DNA of 39,198 bases. It comes from an uncultured Myxococcales bacterium (lineage in GTDB: Bacteria; Myxococcota_A; UBA9042). The notes beneath the pieces were generated by a model. That model was given only the letters and a program-made list of their open reading frames with translations. It had not been told where the DNA came from and did not search any database. Made by a program: the position numbers and the translations under genes. Below, one piece after another: positions 5,692 through 14,896 of this stretch. The stretch lies in contig CAIPXZ010000129.1 in assembly GCA_903869075.1 (NCBI GenBank), positions 1-39,198 of the forward strand, written 5' to 3'. The number at the start of each line of letters is the position of its first letter. Position 1 is the stretch's first letter.

Positions 5692-7869
5692 ATGAACCGC
5701 GCGCTGCTGATTGCCCTGATTTTGACCGTTGCCTGCAAGTCGACGCCGGCGCCCGCGGAACTCGACGCTGGTGCGGATGCCGTCGATGCCGTCGCGGGCA
5801 CCGATGCGGTGGCTGGCACCGATGCCGCCGCCGATGCCGCGCCGGACGTAACGGTGACCTGGGCGGTGACTTTGCTGCCGCCGCTCGCCACACCCACCGA
5901 CTTACTGGCCAAGAGCGCCGTCGAAAGCTGCGCGGTCTACCAGGCGGAGCGCTGCAGCGGCGGCAAAAAGCAGGCGTGCGCCGTGTACGACGCCGGCAGC
6001 CAGCAGTTCGTCGCCGCGCCCGACGCCCAGGTCCGCCGGGCGTTTCTCTACGACCGCTACCGCGACCTGTACAACGCACCGGACGGCCAGGTCATCGACC
6101 GCAACTTCACCGGCGCGGTGCCGCCCGGCACGCCCGAGAGCGTCTGGGGCGACCCCAAGAACTTCAGCAGCTACGACGGCGGCGACGGCGGCATCTGGAG
6201 CGGCTGGGGCACCGTCGCGGCGATTTTGCGCTACGCCAACACCGGCACGGTGGCCGACAAGGCGCGGATGACGCAGTACGTTCGCAACCTGCTGCTGCAC
6301 TTTGAAGTGAGCGGAATTCCTGGCTATCTTGTGCGCTACCACTTCCTGCTCATGCCCGCCGGCGCGCCGCGGACGCCGGACCACATGCAGCGCTGGGAGG
6401 ACAGCTACACGCCGGATTACCAGGACCGCGCCATCGTCAACCCGGAGACCGTGCCCGATTTGCCGGTGGCGTACGTGAGCGGCGTGACGGACACCGACGG
6501 CAAGGTCTGGAAAGGCAAGCCGATGTGGCACGGCAACCCGTCGATTGACCAGTACACCGGGCCGATGACGGCGCTGCCGATGGCGTATCTGCTGCTGGAC
6601 GACCCGCAGCTCAAGGCGCGCATCTCCACGCAGCTGACGTGCTACCTGAAGCGGCTGCAGCGTATTGAAATCCGTAATTTGCAGTCCAATCCGCAGCTCG
6701 TTGCCGGGCTGACGGGCTACTTCCAGGCGGGCGTGTTCAACCCGGACCCGGGCGATATCGACCTGACCAAGGTGGACACGCTCGTGGCGTATGTACACCG
6801 GCAAATCAACACCAAAAACGCGGCGACGCTGGATTTGACCTGCCCGGCAAACATCCAGCTGCAGCCGTGGCGGGTGATTGACGCCAAGGCCGACGACTTT
6901 CTGGCGCAACTGCTTGATCTGGTGGCGGATCTCGGCGCCGGCAACCAGGAGCGGGAAAATGGCATTGACCACCTGTACGTGCCCAACCTGCGCGGCGGCG
7001 ACGCGATGCACCTGATGCACCTGGCGGCGCTGGGCTACTGGATGACCGGCGAGGCGCAGTACAAGACGTTTTTGACCGACGAGCTGATCGGCAACCTGCA
7101 CGCGCTGGATGTGCTTGATACCAATGGCTCTTTTGACCTGCCGCGCTGGTGCAAAAGCTACTACGGCGATCAAATCACCTACGGTCCGTGGTGGGCGTTC
7201 ATCGAGAACCTGCAGCCCGGCAACCTGCGCACGCGGCTGGAGCAGGCGTTTCACCATGAGCTGTGGCTGAAGATGGTGGCGGTGGCGGGCAACGTCGATT
7301 TCAACGTGATGTACGCCGGCGCGCTGGACCCCAAGAACGCGCCGGACCGCGACAAGGCGCTGCAGTATGCGCTACCGCAGCTGGCGGCGTTTGGCGGCAA
7401 TGGCCAGGATGCCCAGGGCCAGTCGCTGCTGGATGAGCCGCGGCGCACGTATTCGCTCGACCCGGACTATGTGCTTGCGCACCTGCCGGCGGACAACACG
7501 ATGATTTGCCCGAGCGCGCAGGACCTGCAGGCGTGCACGACGGGCGTGAATTTCCTGGGGATTCAGCTGCCGCCGCCGGGGATCGACAAGGTGCCGTGCG
7601 CGAACGTGGACTGGCAGTGCCCGCTGCCGGACGGGACGTGTGCCGCGGGCATGACGCAGCTGCCGGTGCCGCCGATGCTGCGCAAATACAGCGACTACCT
7701 GTGGCAGCGCTGCCCGTTTTGCCTCGGCGCTTGGGCGGGCGTGGAGGGCCAGACGCAGTATGCCGGCTCGGACTTCAGCGTGCCGTATTGGAACGCGCTG
7801 CGCTACGGGATGCTGACGGCGGGCAAGGGCCAGCTGTTGGCGTGGCAGGACGTCGGCACCTGCCAGTAA
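5692..7869 (+). CDS. Large lipoprotein of unknown function
   Basis: A 725-residue predicted lipoprotein. The signal sequence MNRALLIALILTVAC ends in a TVAC lipobox with a slightly unusual Thr at -3; GGAGG at 5683-5687 supports ATG 5692. Residues 20-60 are an Asp/Ala/Gly/Thr stalk with short near-repeats (DAVAGTDAVAGTDAAADA). The rest is a Trp/Tyr-rich globular protein; segments such as GDGGIWSGWGTVAAILRYAN near residue 165 and MHLMHLAALGYWMTGEAQYK near 440 resemble helical-toroid enzymes, but I cannot name a family. Cys pairs toward the C-terminus (CANVDWQC, CPLPDGTC, CPFC) suggest disulfides outside the cytoplasm. It could be a polysaccharide-active protein; that is a guess from fold style only. 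Confidence 0.7.
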   Translation: MNRALLIALILTVACKSTPAPAELDAGADAVDAVAGTDAVAGTDAAADAAPDVTVTWAVTLLPPLATPTDLLAKSAVESCAVYQAERCSGGKKQACAVYDAGSQQFVAAPDAQVRRAFLYDRYRDLYNAPDGQVIDRNFTGAVPPGTPESVWGDPKNFSSYDGGDGGIWSGWGTVAAILRYANTGTVADKARMTQYVRNLLLHFEVSGIPGYLVRYHFLLMPAGAPRTPDHMQRWEDSYTPDYQDRAIVNPETVPDLPVAYVSGVTDTDGKVWKGKPMWHGNPSIDQYTGPMTALPMAYLLLDDPQLKARISTQLTCYLKRLQRIEIRNLQSNPQLVAGLTGYFQAGVFNPDPGDIDLTKVDTLVAYVHRQINTKNAATLDLTCPANIQLQPWRVIDAKADDFLAQLLDLVADLGAGNQERENGIDHLYVPNLRGGDAMHLMHLAALGYWMTGEAQYKTFLTDELIGNLHALDVLDTNGSFDLPRWCKSYYGDQITYGPWWAFIENLQPGNLRTRLEQAFHHELWLKMVAVAGNVDFNVMYAGALDPKNAPDRDKALQYALPQLAAFGGNGQDAQGQSLLDEPRRTYSLDPDYVLAHLPADNTMICPSAQDLQACTTGVNFLGIQLPPPGIDKVPCANVDWQCPLPDGTCAAGMTQLPVPPMLRKYSDYLWQRCPFCLGAWAGVEGQTQYAGSDFSVPYWNALRYGMLTAGKGQLLAWQDVGTCQ

Positions 7870-7958
7870 CGGCGGCGCGGCGCGGAAAAATGGACGATGC
7901 GCGCCAACGAGGGCAGCCTAGGCGCGCCAGTACGACCGCTCTGGTCTGGAATGGATCC

Positions 7959-9242
7959 ATGAACATGTTGGTGCGACGTCTCGGTATCGGCCTGCTAGTG
8001 TGCGGTGTGGTGGCTTGCAAGACGCCACCGCCGCCCGCGCCCGTGCCTGTGGCAGTCCCTGCGCCCGCGCCTGTGGCCGTGGTGCCGCCGCCGCCGCCGG
8101 TCGCGACCAATCCCGCGGTCGCCGAGCTCGCGCCGCTGTGGCCGCAGATCGCGCAATGCGAGGACATCGCCGAGCTGTACGCCGCCGAGAAGTGCCCGGC
8201 GAACCTCCAGCTGATGAACATCACCCACGTCGCTTCCGCCGATGAGCCGGTCAACCCGGAGCGCCTGAAGCAGGTCTACGGCGCGCTGCTCGACCAGGTG
8301 CTGCATGGCACGGACACCAAGGCGCGCACCTGCGCGGCGTACGCGGCGTGGTCCAAGGCCTACCGCGGCGGCGAGGCTTTTGCCAAGGACGTCAAGACGG
8401 GCCTCGCTGTCGCGGACGCCATCGGCGCGCTGGCGGCGGAGACGGGATCGCTGGGTACGCCGATGGCCAACATGATCAACCACTGGTGGCAGGTCGATGG
8501 CGAGGTGCGCAAGCGGATGGTGCGCGTGATGCTGGACCGCAATACCAAGTCGACCGCGGGCCGCAGCGAGCTGGTGCGGCAGGGCAGCTGGGTGGCCAAG
8601 GACGCGCCGCTGGTTCTCGAGGCAATCCGCACGCTGGCGCAGCGGGACGACGATGACTTGGAGGTGCGGATCGCGGCGATCGACGCGCTGGGTGGCGTTG
8701 TCGCCAAGCTGCCGGATCACGCGGACGTTTTGCTGCTGCTGTCCGCCGATGCCAACCCGCGCGTAGCCGCGGCCGCCGTCGGCTCGCTGGCGGGGCTCAA
8801 GCCGGACGCGCCGTTGGCCGCCGCCGCGCAGGTCCGGCTGCTGCAGCTGATCGAGAACGGCCCGCCCAGCCTGGCGGCGGATCGCGCGCAGCGGGCCATC
8901 GGCAGCGTCTGCGACCTGGCTGGCTTCAAGCGCTACCTTGGCCGCGTCAAGGACACCACCGCGAACCGGCACGTCATGGCCGCGCTGCGCGACGTCGTCC
9001 GCACCGTCTGCGCCCGGCCGGGCATCCGCGATGACGCGCTGTTTGTCGCTGAGCTGCGCAAGGCCATCGACCTCGGGCTGGCCGACAACGCCATCGACGA
9101 CTGGGGCAAGCGGGACATGCTCGCGGCGCTGGGCGCGCTCGGCGGCGCCAAGTCCAAGGCGCGCTGCAGCAAGTTCACCGCCGACACGGTCCCGGACGTC
9201 GCCACCGCCGCCGCCGCCTGCGTCGCGCACAGCGGCAAGTAG
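7959..9242 (+). CDS. HEAT-like repeat lipoprotein
   Basis: A 427-residue predicted lipoprotein. The signal peptide MNMLVRRLGIGLLVCGVVAC ends in a VVAC lipobox; a Pro/Ala/Val-rich stalk follows (about residues 21-55). The remaining sequence is almost entirely helical with HEAT-like helical pairs (for example LEVRIAAIDALGGVVAKLPD and PRVAAAAVGSLAGLKPDAPL), so it is likely a protein-binding scaffold. ATG 7959 is chosen because it begins the signal peptide; no strong ribosome site is visible. It follows the 725-residue lipoprotein by 89 bases and may be co-transcribed. Function is unknown. Confidence 0.7.
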   Translation: MNMLVRRLGIGLLVCGVVACKTPPPPAPVPVAVPAPAPVAVVPPPPPVATNPAVAELAPLWPQIAQCEDIAELYAAEKCPANLQLMNITHVASADEPVNPERLKQVYGALLDQVLHGTDTKARTCAAYAAWSKAYRGGEAFAKDVKTGLAVADAIGALAAETGSLGTPMANMINHWWQVDGEVRKRMVRVMLDRNTKSTAGRSELVRQGSWVAKDAPLVLEAIRTLAQRDDDDLEVRIAAIDALGGVVAKLPDHADVLLLLSADANPRVAAAAVGSLAGLKPDAPLAAAAQVRLLQLIENGPPSLAADRAQRAIGSVCDLAGFKRYLGRVKDTTANRHVMAALRDVVRTVCARPGIRDDALFVAELRKAIDLGLADNAIDDWGKRDMLAALGALGGAKSKARCSKFTADTVPDVATAAAACVAHSGK

Positions 9243-9300
9243 CCTGGTTGGGAAAGATTCCGTAATTCCAAGCGGTTGTGCCGGGCAACCGGCGGCCGCC

Positions 9301-9329
9301 TCGACCTCGCCGCCGCCATCCTGTACGGT
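9301..9329 (+). promoter_or_regulatory. Probable promoter of the GH18-NodB-GT2 gene
   Basis: TCGACC (9301-9306) and TACGGT (9324-9329) with a 17-base spacer, 41 bases before ATG 9371. The same -10 sequence at the same spacing precedes the ceramidase-family gene. Confidence 0.4.
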
Positions 9330-9370
9330 TGCCGCCGTCGCCGTGATGCGCACGGCGTTTGCAGGACAAG

Positions 9371-12300
9371 ATGCCGCCACCAGAATCTCCCGGCCCGGTT
9401 TTTTTTGACCCGCACGGCAAGCGCAAGCAGCACGTCGGGCGGCTCGCGCTGCTGCTGGGTGCCATGGCGACGCTGCTGGCGGTCGTGTTCATCGTCAGCG
9501 TGCTGTTCCAGCCGCTGCTGCCGGGGCTGGCGCCGACGCGACGGCTGACTGCGCTGCCGCTGCTGCCCGTTGCACCGAACGTCGCAGCGCAACGCGCGGC
9601 GCGGGCCAAGCTGGCGCTGGATCAGGCGCACGCGACCGTCGCCCCTGTTGCGGCGCACCGCCCTGGCACGCTGCACGAGAAGCCGCCGCTCGTGCCGCCA
9701 CACGCCGCCAAGCCGACGACGCACCCGCTTACCTACGGTTTTTACGTCAACTGGGACGACGCGAGCTATGAGTCGCTGCGCCGTCATCTGAACCAGCTGG
9801 ACGAGGTCGTGCCGGAGTGGCTGCGGCTGCAAGACGGCGCGCAGCCGCTGGTGCCGGAGATCGACACGCGCGCGCTCGATCTCATCCGCCGCCAGCGGCC
9901 GCAGCTGCCGATTCTGCCGATGTTGCACAACTCCAAGGCCGGCGTGTGGGACGCGCCGGCGCTGACGCACGCCGTGCAGGACGCCGCGAGCCGCAAGCGG
10001 CTTGTGGACGCGCTTGTCGCGTTCGTCGCCCAGCACGGTTTTGCCGGCGTGGTGCTGGACCTGGAGACGGTGCCTACCGAGACGCAGCCGAACCTGCTGC
10101 TTTTTGTCCAGGAACTGCACGCGGCGTTTGCGCCGCACGGCTGGCACGTCGCGCAAGCCGTGCCGTTTGACGACCCGGACTGGAACTTTCCGGCCTACGC
10201 CGCCGCCAACGACCAGCTGTTCCTGATGGCCTACGACGAGCACTGGTCGACGAGCGAGGCGGGCAGCGTGGCCAGCCAGCCGTGGTTTGAGGCGATGCTG
10301 GCCAAGCGCTTGGCGGAAATTCCCGCGGAAAAGGTCGTGGTGTGTCTGGGCGCGTACGGCTACGATTTTGTTGCGGGTCAGGAAGCGACCGACGTCACGT
10401 TTCAGGACGCGATGCTGTTGGCGCGCGAAGCGCAGGCGACGGTTGTCTTCGATCCCGCGACGCTCAATCCACATTTTGCCTATGCCCCCGCCGATGGCGT
10501 GCGCCACGACGTGTGGTTCTTGGACGCAGCCACCGGGCGCAACCAGCAGCACGCGGCGATCCAGGCGGGCGTTTCCGCCTTTGCGATCTGGCGGCTGGGT
10601 TCAGAAGACCCGTCGCTGTGGTCGAACCTGGAATCCCAGCCGTCGTTCAAACTCGACGTGGGCTACGACGTTGCTTTTGAAGGCGCGGGCGAAATTCTCG
10701 ACGTGGTGGCCGAGCCGCAAGCCGGTTCGCGCGCGGTGCACATGAGCGCGAGCGGTACGGTGATCGTGAACGAGCTCTACGATCTGCCGTCGCCGTACGT
10801 GATTCGTCGCTCGGGTGCTGCGCCAGGCAAGGTCGCGCTGACGTTTGACGATGGCCCGGATCCGCTCTGGACGCCGCAGATTCTGGACGTGCTGAAGCAG
10901 CTGAACGTGCACGCGGCGTTTTTCGTCATCGGCGAGAACGCGCTGGCGTACCCGGAGCTGGTGCGGCGCATCGTCGCGGAAGGTCACGACATCGGCAACC
11001 ACACGTTTACGCACCCGAATTTGGCCGAAGTGCCGGTGATGGTGGCCAACGTCGAGCTGAACGCGACGCAGCGGCTTGTGGAATCGCTGACGGGGCGGTC
11101 GACGCGGCTGTTTCGCCCACCGTATTTTGGCGACGCGGAGCCGACGATTCCGGCGGAAGTGGAGCCCATCGTCGCGGCGAAGAAGCTTGGCTACTTGACC
11201 GTCGGCTTGCGGGTCGACGGCGAGGATTGGGCGCAGCCCGGGGTGGACGCCATCGTCAAGAACGTCGTGAGCGGCGTGCTGAACCCGGATCCGGACGTGC
11301 GCGGCCAGATTGTGCTGCTGCACGATAGCGGCGGCGACCGGTCGCAGACGCTGGCGGCGCTGCCGCTCTTGATTGCCCAGCTGCGTGCGCAAGGCCAGAC
11401 GTTCGTGACCGTCTCGGAGCTGGCGGGGCTCACGCGCGACCAGGCGATGCCGCCCATGCCGCCGCACAGCTTTGTCGAGGAAGCCGACGCGCTGACCGTG
11501 ACCGTGCTCTCGACCGGCGCGTGGCTGCTGCACTGGCTGTTCCTGATCGGCATCGTGCTGGGCGTGCTGCGGCTGCTCGTCGTCGGCGCGCTGGCGTTCG
11601 TGCAGTGGTGGCGCACGCGCGCGCGTCCGGCGGTGCTGCCGGGTCAGGAAGCGCCGTTTCTCGCGTCGATCTTGGTGCCGGCGTACAACGAAGAAAAGGT
11701 CATCAACCAGACGATCGAGAGCCTCTTGAAGGCCGACTATCCGCGGTTGGAAATCATCGTGATTGACGATGGTTCCAAGGATCGCACGAGTGAAGTGGCG
11801 CGGGAGCGTTTTGGCGACGACCCGCGCGTGCGGATCATCCGCAAGGAAAACGGCGGCAAGGCCAACGCGCTCAATTTTGGCCTGACCCACGCACATGGCG
11901 AGGTCATCGTCGCGCTGGACGCCGACACGCTGTTCATGCCCAATACTATTGGTCTTTTGGTGCGGCACTTGGCGGATCCCAAGGTCGGCGCGGTCGCGGG
12001 CAACGCCAAGGTGGGCAACCGCATCAACCTGATTACCTCGTGGCAGGCGCTGGAGTACATCACGGCGCAGAACCTCGACCGTCGCGCGTTTGCGCTGCTG
12101 GACTGCATCACGGTGGTGCCGGGCGCGGTCGGCGCGTGGCGCAAGGAAGTCGTTGAAAAGCTGGGCGGTTTCAGCGACGAGACGTTGGCCGAGGACCAGG
12201 ACCTGACGATCCGCGTGCTGCGCGCCGGCTGGAAAGTTGGCTACGAGGAGGACGCGATCGCTTGGACCGAGGCGCCGGACACCGTGGGGACGCTCGCAAA

Positions 12301-12772
12301 GCAGCGTTTTCGCTGGTCTTTCGGGACGTTGCAGTGCCTGTGGAAGCACCGCGACGTCATCTTCCGGCCGCGCTACGGTGCGCTGGGCCTTGTCGCGATG
12401 CCCAATGTCCTGATTTTTCAAGTGTTTTTTCCGCTGATCTCGCCGATCATGGACCTGATGCTCGTCTGGTCGTTGCTGACGGCGGCGCTGGAGCGGCTGG
12501 AGCATCCCGGCGAGCAGGGTTTTGCCAATGTTGGCGTGGTGTTGCTGTACTACGCGCTGTTCCTGGCGCTGGACTGGCTGGCGGCGGCGTTCGCTTTCGC
12601 GCTGGAGCGGCGCGAGCAGTGGTCGCTGCTTATCTGGCTGTTTTTGCAGCGATTTTGCTACCGGCAGGTCATGTACTACGTGATGATTCGCTCGGTCGTG
12701 GCGGCGCTGCGCGGCGCGATGCACGGCTGGGGCAAGCTGGAGCGCAAGGCGACGGCGACGACGCGCTCGTAG
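9371..12772 (+). CDS. GH18 hydrolase / NodB deacetylase / GT2 synthase fusion
   Basis: A 1133-residue membrane protein with three enzyme modules. After an N-terminal membrane helix (near 22-45), a GH18-like hydrolase spans about 120-430 with the catalytic GVVLDLE and LMAYDEHW. A NodB (CE4) deacetylase spans about 480-690 with all five motifs: TFDDGPD, HTFTHP, RPPYFG, DGEDW and VLLHD. After another membrane helix, a processive GT2 synthase begins near 760 with VPAYNEE, VIDDGS, ALDADT, EDQDLTIR and QRFRW, followed by several C-terminal helices. GT2 should polymerise GlcNAc inside while the other two act on the product outside, as PgaC and PgaB do separately. Bifunctional NodB-GT2 and longer fusions of this kind exist in other bacteria. 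Whether the product is adhesive PNAG or chitosan-like is open. TTG 9359 is an alternative start. Confidence 0.88.
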   Translation: MPPPESPGPVFFDPHGKRKQHVGRLALLLGAMATLLAVVFIVSVLFQPLLPGLAPTRRLTALPLLPVAPNVAAQRAARAKLALDQAHATVAPVAAHRPGTLHEKPPLVPPHAAKPTTHPLTYGFYVNWDDASYESLRRHLNQLDEVVPEWLRLQDGAQPLVPEIDTRALDLIRRQRPQLPILPMLHNSKAGVWDAPALTHAVQDAASRKRLVDALVAFVAQHGFAGVVLDLETVPTETQPNLLLFVQELHAAFAPHGWHVAQAVPFDDPDWNFPAYAAANDQLFLMAYDEHWSTSEAGSVASQPWFEAMLAKRLAEIPAEKVVVCLGAYGYDFVAGQEATDVTFQDAMLLAREAQATVVFDPATLNPHFAYAPADGVRHDVWFLDAATGRNQQHAAIQAGVSAFAIWRLGSEDPSLWSNLESQPSFKLDVGYDVAFEGAGEILDVVAEPQAGSRAVHMSASGTVIVNELYDLPSPYVIRRSGAAPGKVALTFDDGPDPLWTPQILDVLKQLNVHAAFFVIGENALAYPELVRRIVAEGHDIGNHTFTHPNLAEVPVMVANVELNATQRLVESLTGRSTRLFRPPYFGDAEPTIPAEVEPIVAAKKLGYLTVGLRVDGEDWAQPGVDAIVKNVVSGVLNPDPDVRGQIVLLHDSGGDRSQTLAALPLLIAQLRAQGQTFVTVSELAGLTRDQAMPPMPPHSFVEEADALTVTVLSTGAWLLHWLFLIGIVLGVLRLLVVGALAFVQWWRTRARPAVLPGQEAPFLASILVPAYNEEKVINQTIESLLKADYPRLEIIVIDDGSKDRTSEVARERFGDDPRVRIIRKENGGKANALNFGLTHAHGEVIVALDADTLFMPNTIGLLVRHLADPKVGAVAGNAKVGNRINLITSWQALEYITAQNLDRRAFALLDCITVVPGAVGAWRKEVVEKLGGFSDETLAEDQDLTIRVLRAGWKVGYEEDAIAWTEAPDTVGTLAKQRFRWSFGTLQCLWKHRDVIFRPRYGALGLVAMPNVLIFQVFFPLISPIMDLMLVWSLLTAALERLEHPGEQGFANVGVVLLYYALFLALDWLAAAFAFALERREQWSLLIWLFLQRFCYRQVMYYVMIRSVVAALRGAMHGWGKLERKATATTRS

Positions 12773-12775
12773 CGC

Positions 12776-14131
12776 TCACGGCGCCAGCCAGTTGTCGCTC
12801 ACCACCAACATCGCCAGCATTTTCAGGGTGTTGCCGTAATAGTCGTCGTCATCCAGCGGCCGCGCCACAAGCGCGCCCCACAGCGCATCCAGCCACGGCT
12901 GCGGCGCACCGGGCAGCCGCGCGGCGACGGTAAGCGGCGCGAGGAACGCCAGACTGCCACCGTCAGCGTCCGGCAGCGGCTTGCCCGTCAGCGCCACGCC
13001 TTCGCCGATCGCCGCCGGCTGGCCATGGCTGTGCGCGACAAAGAAGTCATTGATTTTCTGGACGATTGCCAGCGACCGCGGATCGCCCGTCACAAGCCAA
13101 TCGGTCGCGAGCCGCCACGGCACGCGGCAGGCATTCCAGGCGTACTGGCCGTCGTGCGCGCCTTCCAGGTAGTGCGGCGGCGCCGGGTGCGGGTGGGAAG
13201 TCTGCGTTTGGACGATGAAATCCGGCAGCAGCCCGGCGGCGCTGAAGGCGTCTTGCACCCGCGCCGCCAGCGTCAGGCAGGCGTCCGCCACCCGCTGCCA
13301 CCGCGGCTCCGCCGTCGCCCGGGCGAAAGCGCGAAAGTGATCGGGCATGAAGTCGGACGTCCGCGTGCCGTGCTGGTACCGCACCTCCATGTCGCGCGCG
13401 TCGGAACCCAGCGACGGCAGATCGCTGCCGTCCAGCACGTCGAACTGCAGCGCCTGCGCCAGCAGCGCCAGCGCCGCGCCGCGGTAGTCGATCGGTCCCG
13501 CGCTGCCCCACTGCGCGTCCGCCACCAGCAGCGCGAACGCGATGTCCACGTCGCCGTCCGTCGCCGAGCCCGCATCCCCCGGCGCGTCCAGGCAGCCGGT
13601 CACCTGGTTCCAGGCCATCAGCCGCGGCGCGTCGTCCGCCGGATGCGCGCGGTAGTAGCGGTACAGCGCGTCAAACCGCGGCTGCGCCAGAGCGTCGTGG
13701 CCGGCCATCAGCGCGACGATCACCATGCCGTAGCCGTGCGCCTCGGACGTCGTGAGCGTGCCCGGCGCTTGGCCGCTGGGGTTCACCGCCACCGCTTTGC
13801 CGGCGTTCGCGGCGACGACGAGCTGGTCCGGCGCACACGCCGCCACCAGATACCGCGCCGCCCACTTGTCGTAGAACGCCGCCGTGGCCGCATCCAGCGC
13901 CGCACGGCCTACCGATGGCGTCAGGTGTCCAGGCGTGAATGGCTGGCGGTGGCTGGCAAAAGGCCAGCGCGGTCCCGCTGCGACGACGGGGGCGGGCGCA
14001 ACCGCTGGCGGTGGCTCAGGCGCGCGCGCGGCAGCAGGCGCCTGCGGTGGCGCGCGCGGCGGCTGGCACGCCACGAGCAGCACGCCTAGCGTCGCCCACC
14101 GCGTCATCCGCTGACCGCCCGCCGCGGTCAT
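12776..14131 (-). CDS. Glycoside hydrolase family 8 lipoprotein
   Basis: A 451-residue predicted lipoprotein of GH8, a family of inverting endoglucanases and chitosanases. The signal ends in the perfect lipobox LVAC; a Pro/Ala-rich stalk runs to about residue 55. The GH8 signature is clear: TTSEAHGYGMVIVAL supplies the catalytic glutamate, then LMAWNQV and ATDGDVDIAFALLVAD with the family aspartates. ATG 14131 overlaps the stop of the upstream cupin gene (ATGA) and gives a normal-length signal peptide; ATG 14107 would give a very short one. It ends three bases from the GH18-NodB-GT2 gene on the other strand. A chitosanase acting on that polymer is attractive, but cellulase activity is equally compatible with the sequence. 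Confidence 0.82.
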   Translation of the reverse strand: MTAAGGQRMTRWATLGVLLVACQPPRAPPQAPAAARAPEPPPAVAPAPVVAAGPRWPFASHRQPFTPGHLTPSVGRAALDAATAAFYDKWAARYLVAACAPDQLVVAANAGKAVAVNPSGQAPGTLTTSEAHGYGMVIVALMAGHDALAQPRFDALYRYYRAHPADDAPRLMAWNQVTGCLDAPGDAGSATDGDVDIAFALLVADAQWGSAGPIDYRGAALALLAQALQFDVLDGSDLPSLGSDARDMEVRYQHGTRTSDFMPDHFRAFARATAEPRWQRVADACLTLAARVQDAFSAAGLLPDFIVQTQTSHPHPAPPHYLEGAHDGQYAWNACRVPWRLATDWLVTGDPRSLAIVQKINDFFVAHSHGQPAAIGEGVALTGKPLPDADGGSLAFLAPLTVAARLPGAPQPWLDALWGALVARPLDDDDYYGNTLKMLAMLVVSDNWLAP

Positions 14132-14724
14132 GCCACCGGCCGTCCGGCCAGGCCAGCCGCCGCCGTCGCCCAGTCCGCCGGGTACGTCACGTAGAACACC
14201 CGCGTCCGGCTGGGCGTGCCAAAGACGATGCGGCTGCCTTTGGGGAGGTAAAACACGTCACCCGCGCGGCCTTCCAGCACGCGGCCGTCGATGTGGATCT
14301 GCAGCACGCCTTCCAGAACCAGGTCGATCTCGTCGTAGTCCAGCGCCCACGGGAACGAGTCCTTGCGGTGCCACGCCATCACGCCGGCGGTCATCGGCGC
14401 GCCGTCGCGGGCGGTGATGACGTCGGTCAGGCCAATGTCGCGATCGGGACCGGCGCCATCAAAGCGTCCCAGCCGCACCGAGCCGCCGCGGACCAGCACA
14501 ACGCCCGACGCGTCCACCTCGCGCGCGCAGCTGCCCGGGTCGGGCGCGCGCGTCTCCGGCAATGGCGGATCCGCCGCGGCGTCCTGGTCGATGGCCACGC
14601 CCAGCGCCGCCGCCGTCGTCCACGCCGCCGGGGTCACAAGCGTCTGGCTGCGCGGCGCCGCCATGCGCGTCTCGCCCGCCGCATGCGCTTGCTGGATGTG
14701 CTCAGCTGAGATGACGCGCTTCAT
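14128..14724 (-). CDS. EutQ-like cupin
   Basis: A 198-residue cytoplasmic protein matching the EutQ family of ethanolamine-utilisation cupins. The N-terminal MKRVISAEHIQQAHAAGET is family-typical; the C-terminal cupin barrel includes YDEIDLVLEGVLQIHIDGR and GDVFYLPKGSRIVFGT. In Salmonella, EutQ has acetate-kinase activity and acts with the ethanolamine microcompartment; no other eut gene is in the window, so the role here is uncertain. ATG 14724 follows AGGAC. The stop overlaps the GH8 start (ATGA), so the two are probably co-translated, an odd pairing. Confidence 0.75.
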   Translation of the reverse strand: MKRVISAEHIQQAHAAGETRMAAPRSQTLVTPAAWTTAAALGVAIDQDAAADPPLPETRAPDPGSCAREVDASGVVLVRGGSVRLGRFDGAGPDRDIGLTDVITARDGAPMTAGVMAWHRKDSFPWALDYDEIDLVLEGVLQIHIDGRVLEGRAGDVFYLPKGSRIVFGTPSRTRVFYVTYPADWATAAAGLAGRPVA

Positions 14725-14807
14725 CCAAGTCCTCAGGGCGCGCGTGTAGCACGGCCGGGTTGCGCTTGGCCAGCCGCGCGCCGCAGCTGTGGCAAACCTT
14801 GTGATTT

Positions 14808-14855
14808 TGTGTGCAAAAAGCCGTGCTTGACCGCCGGGTCCCGCGCCGTCACACT
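14808..14855 (+). promoter_or_regulatory. Promoter of the VWA lipoprotein operon
   Basis: TTGACC (14827-14832) and CACACT (14850-14855) lie 17 bases apart, 42 bases before the GTG start. TGTGTGCAAAAA (14808-14819) sits just upstream of the -35 box and recurs at the radical-SAM promoter at 32430. It may be an A-rich upstream element or an activator site. Confidence 0.45.
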
Positions 14856-14896
14856 CGGCGATGGCCGATGCTGCGGGCGTTGGCCGGAGGTGTGGC

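Noticed and set aside
12773-12775. Terminators between convergent gene pairs (also at 17225-17233, 19338-19343, 34390-34399).
   Set aside because: The gaps are only 3-10 bases and no hairpin plus T tract is visible.
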